This document shows positions 5,763 through 6,290 of a stretch of 6,290 nucleotides of DNA, piece after piece (the first letter of the stretch is position 1; each line of letters opens with the position of its first letter). Source of the DNA: Clostridia bacterium (GTDB taxonomy: Bacteria; Bacillota; Clostridia; Oscillospirales; CAG-272); assembly GCA_900770145.1 (NCBI GenBank), contig CAAGJL010000235.1:1-6290 (forward strand). Reading direction: 5' to 3'. Both the position numbers and the translations under genes were made by a program. Under the pieces are notes generated by a model that was given only the letters and a program-made list of their open reading frames with translations, did no database searches and had not been told where the DNA came from.

Positions 5763-5790
5763 TTATAAAAAAAGAAAAGAACTTTGTCAA
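5762..5790 (-). promoter_or_regulatory. Consensus promoter of the ROK-YgjV-GH2 operon
   Basis: A perfect TTGACA (5790-5785) and a perfect TATAAT (5767-5762) are separated by 17 bp of T/C-rich sequence. This is an intrinsically strong housekeeping promoter, which makes sense only if it is tightly repressed, in line with the operator that abuts it. An AT-rich stretch at 5803-5820 lies upstream beyond a run of seven G and could act as a distal UP-like element. Confidence 0.9.
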
Positions 5791-5927
5791 GGGGGGGAAC
5801 ACGAATTTTTGAAAATTTTCGCAGGGGCGTGTGGCGCCTTGCGGCGGAGCAAACCGGCTGGCGCACCCAAGTTTAGTTGGCGATATCCAAAACAAATGTT
5901 GTTTCCTTAGTTATGCGCTCTCCCCCT
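5791..5927. other. Non-coding stretch, nothing recognised
   Basis: After a G7 tract (5791-5797) and the small palindrome GAAAATTTTC (5811-5820), I see no gene, RNA signature or strong hairpin. Open frames crossing this stretch lack ribosome binding sites and family resemblance. CCAA and TTGG arms at 5867-5880 make only a 4-bp stem. Confidence 0.5.
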
Positions 5928-5981
5928 GCCGCCTTCGGCGCCACCCCCTGTTGACGCGAAGCGTCAACGTCGGAAAGGGGG
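5928..5981. repeat. Hairpin cluster, dispersed-repeat-like
   Basis: GTTGACGC (5950-5957) and GCGTCAAC (5961-5968) form a perfect 8-bp stem with loop GAA. Around it, CCCCCT (5944-5949) can pair with AGGGGG (5976-5981), giving a longer stem with an internal bulge. Immediately before, GCCG/CGGC (5928-5931 with 5936-5939) forms a small stem-loop. The C-rich and G-rich blocks are typical of extragenic palindromic repeats; no T-run follows on either strand. Confidence 0.6.
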
Positions 5982-6011
5982 CTTGCACCCGCCACCGATT
6001 GTTAGGATAAA

Positions 6012-6044
6012 ATTCCATACAGCGGGGGCATATGGAATGCCCCC
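6012..6044. repeat. Two overlapping, mutually exclusive hairpins
   Basis: ATTCCATA (6012-6019) is exactly complementary to TATGGAAT (6031-6038). GGGGGCAT (6024-6031) is exactly complementary to ATGCCCCC (6037-6044). The two 8-bp stems share bases 6031 and 6037-6038, and the arms of one lie in the loop of the other, so only one can form fully. The GC-rich second stem should dominate. No gene follows closely, so a regulatory role is not supported. Confidence 0.55.
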
Positions 6045-6076
6045 CTACGGGGTTAGATTTGTGCCGGAAAAGCAGC

Positions 6077-6107
6077 CGACCATCGGTCGCCCTTGCGAGG
6101 AGCAAGG
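6077..6107. repeat. Two adjacent short stem-loops
   Basis: CGACC (6077-6081) pairs with GGTCG (6085-6089) around a 3-nt loop. CCTTGC (6091-6096) pairs with GCAAGG (6102-6107) around GAGGA. Individually they are modest, but they continue the run of hairpins in this spacer. Confidence 0.45.
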
Positions 6108-6127
6108 TACTTTCCCGCGATGTTCGC

Positions 6128-6186
6128 ACAATCCCAAAGGCACCCCCCAGTAAAGGGAGCTGGCGCGCCAGCGCCTGAGGGATTGT
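6128..6186. repeat. 59-bp element with 8-bp terminal inverted repeats
   Basis: ACAATCCC (6128-6135) and GGGATTGT (6179-6186) are perfect inverted repeats that bound the unit. At its heart GCTGGCGCGCCAGC (6159-6172) is a perfect 14-bp palindrome. The unit has no coding capacity. A related edge (ACAACCCC) recurs at 6236, in the orientation of the left end. It looks like a small extragenic palindromic or MITE-like repeat; mobility is not shown. Confidence 0.55.
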
Positions 6187-6235
6187 AAAGGTGTGAAGTT
6201 TGCAGAGCAAAAAAGAAAAATGGTTTGTGTCAGGC

Positions 6236-6290
6236 ACAACCCCTCCGCCGCGCGGGAGCGCGGCACCTCCCCTTACACAGGGGAGGCTCA
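6236..6290. repeat. Related palindromic element, cut by window edge
   Basis: It starts with ACAACCCCTCC, close to the ACAATCCC end of the 59-bp element to its left. It contains two strong stems: GCCGCGC with GCGCGGC (6247-6253 and 6258-6264, loop GGGA) and CCTCCCCT with AGGGGAGG (6266-6273 and 6279-6286, loop TACAC). I recognise the overall design as common in intergenic DNA of gut clostridia, but this is from memory only. The right boundary may lie outside the window. Confidence 0.55.

Noticed and set aside
5911..6237. Minus-strand open frame of 108 codons in the right spacer
   Set aside because: It runs through several hairpins and the whole 59-bp inverted-repeat unit, has no good ribosome binding site, and its protein is low-complexity and Arg-rich with no domain. 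It is a chance frame in repeat DNA.
5928..6290. CRISPR array
   Set aside because: There is no regularly spaced identical repeat; the hairpins differ in sequence and spacing.

Overview
The window looks like chromosomal DNA from an anaerobic, moderately GC-rich Firmicute, probably a gut-type clostridium (Oscillospiraceae or a similar group). The evidence is the AGGAG-type ribosome binding sites, the sigma-A-like promoters, PlsY-type phospholipid synthesis, a stand-alone ferredoxin-thioredoxin reductase catalytic chain, and intergenic spacers rich in small GC-rich palindromic elements. This assignment is inferred from sequence character; no database search was run.

Left part (1-1784). A thioredoxin gene runs off the left edge on the minus strand. 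It is divergent from a 65-residue ferredoxin-thioredoxin reductase catalytic (FTRc) protein on the plus strand, which makes a compact redox pair. A good promoter at 398-426 then drives plsY (glycerol-3-phosphate acyltransferase) and a LOG-family nucleotide phosphoribohydrolase. Both are on the plus strand and end at a strong intrinsic terminator (1752-1784).

Central part (1894-5790). Three minus-strand genes form one tight operon. Transcription order is a ROK-family regulator, a YgjV-family seven-helix membrane protein, and a cytoplasmic glycoside hydrolase family 2 enzyme. The first junction has a 2-nt gap and the second an ATGA overlap, so translation is probably coupled. Transcription starts from a perfect-consensus promoter (TTGACA, 17 bp, TATAAT). 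A perfect 21-bp palindrome immediately downstream of the -10 covers the expected start site, and it is probably the operator of the ROK protein. The membrane protein shows an ungapped internal duplication at an offset of 103 residues, in a 3+1+3 helix layout with an NxxG motif in helix 3, which resembles SWEET sugar transporters. I therefore propose a self-contained sensor, transporter and hydrolase cassette for a small glycoside. The transport role is a hypothesis.

Right part (5791-6290). I see no credible gene here. The last roughly 370 bases are a dense series of hairpins and short inverted-repeat elements, one of them a 59-bp unit with 8-bp perfect terminal inverted repeats. They resemble dispersed intergenic repeats of gut clostridia.
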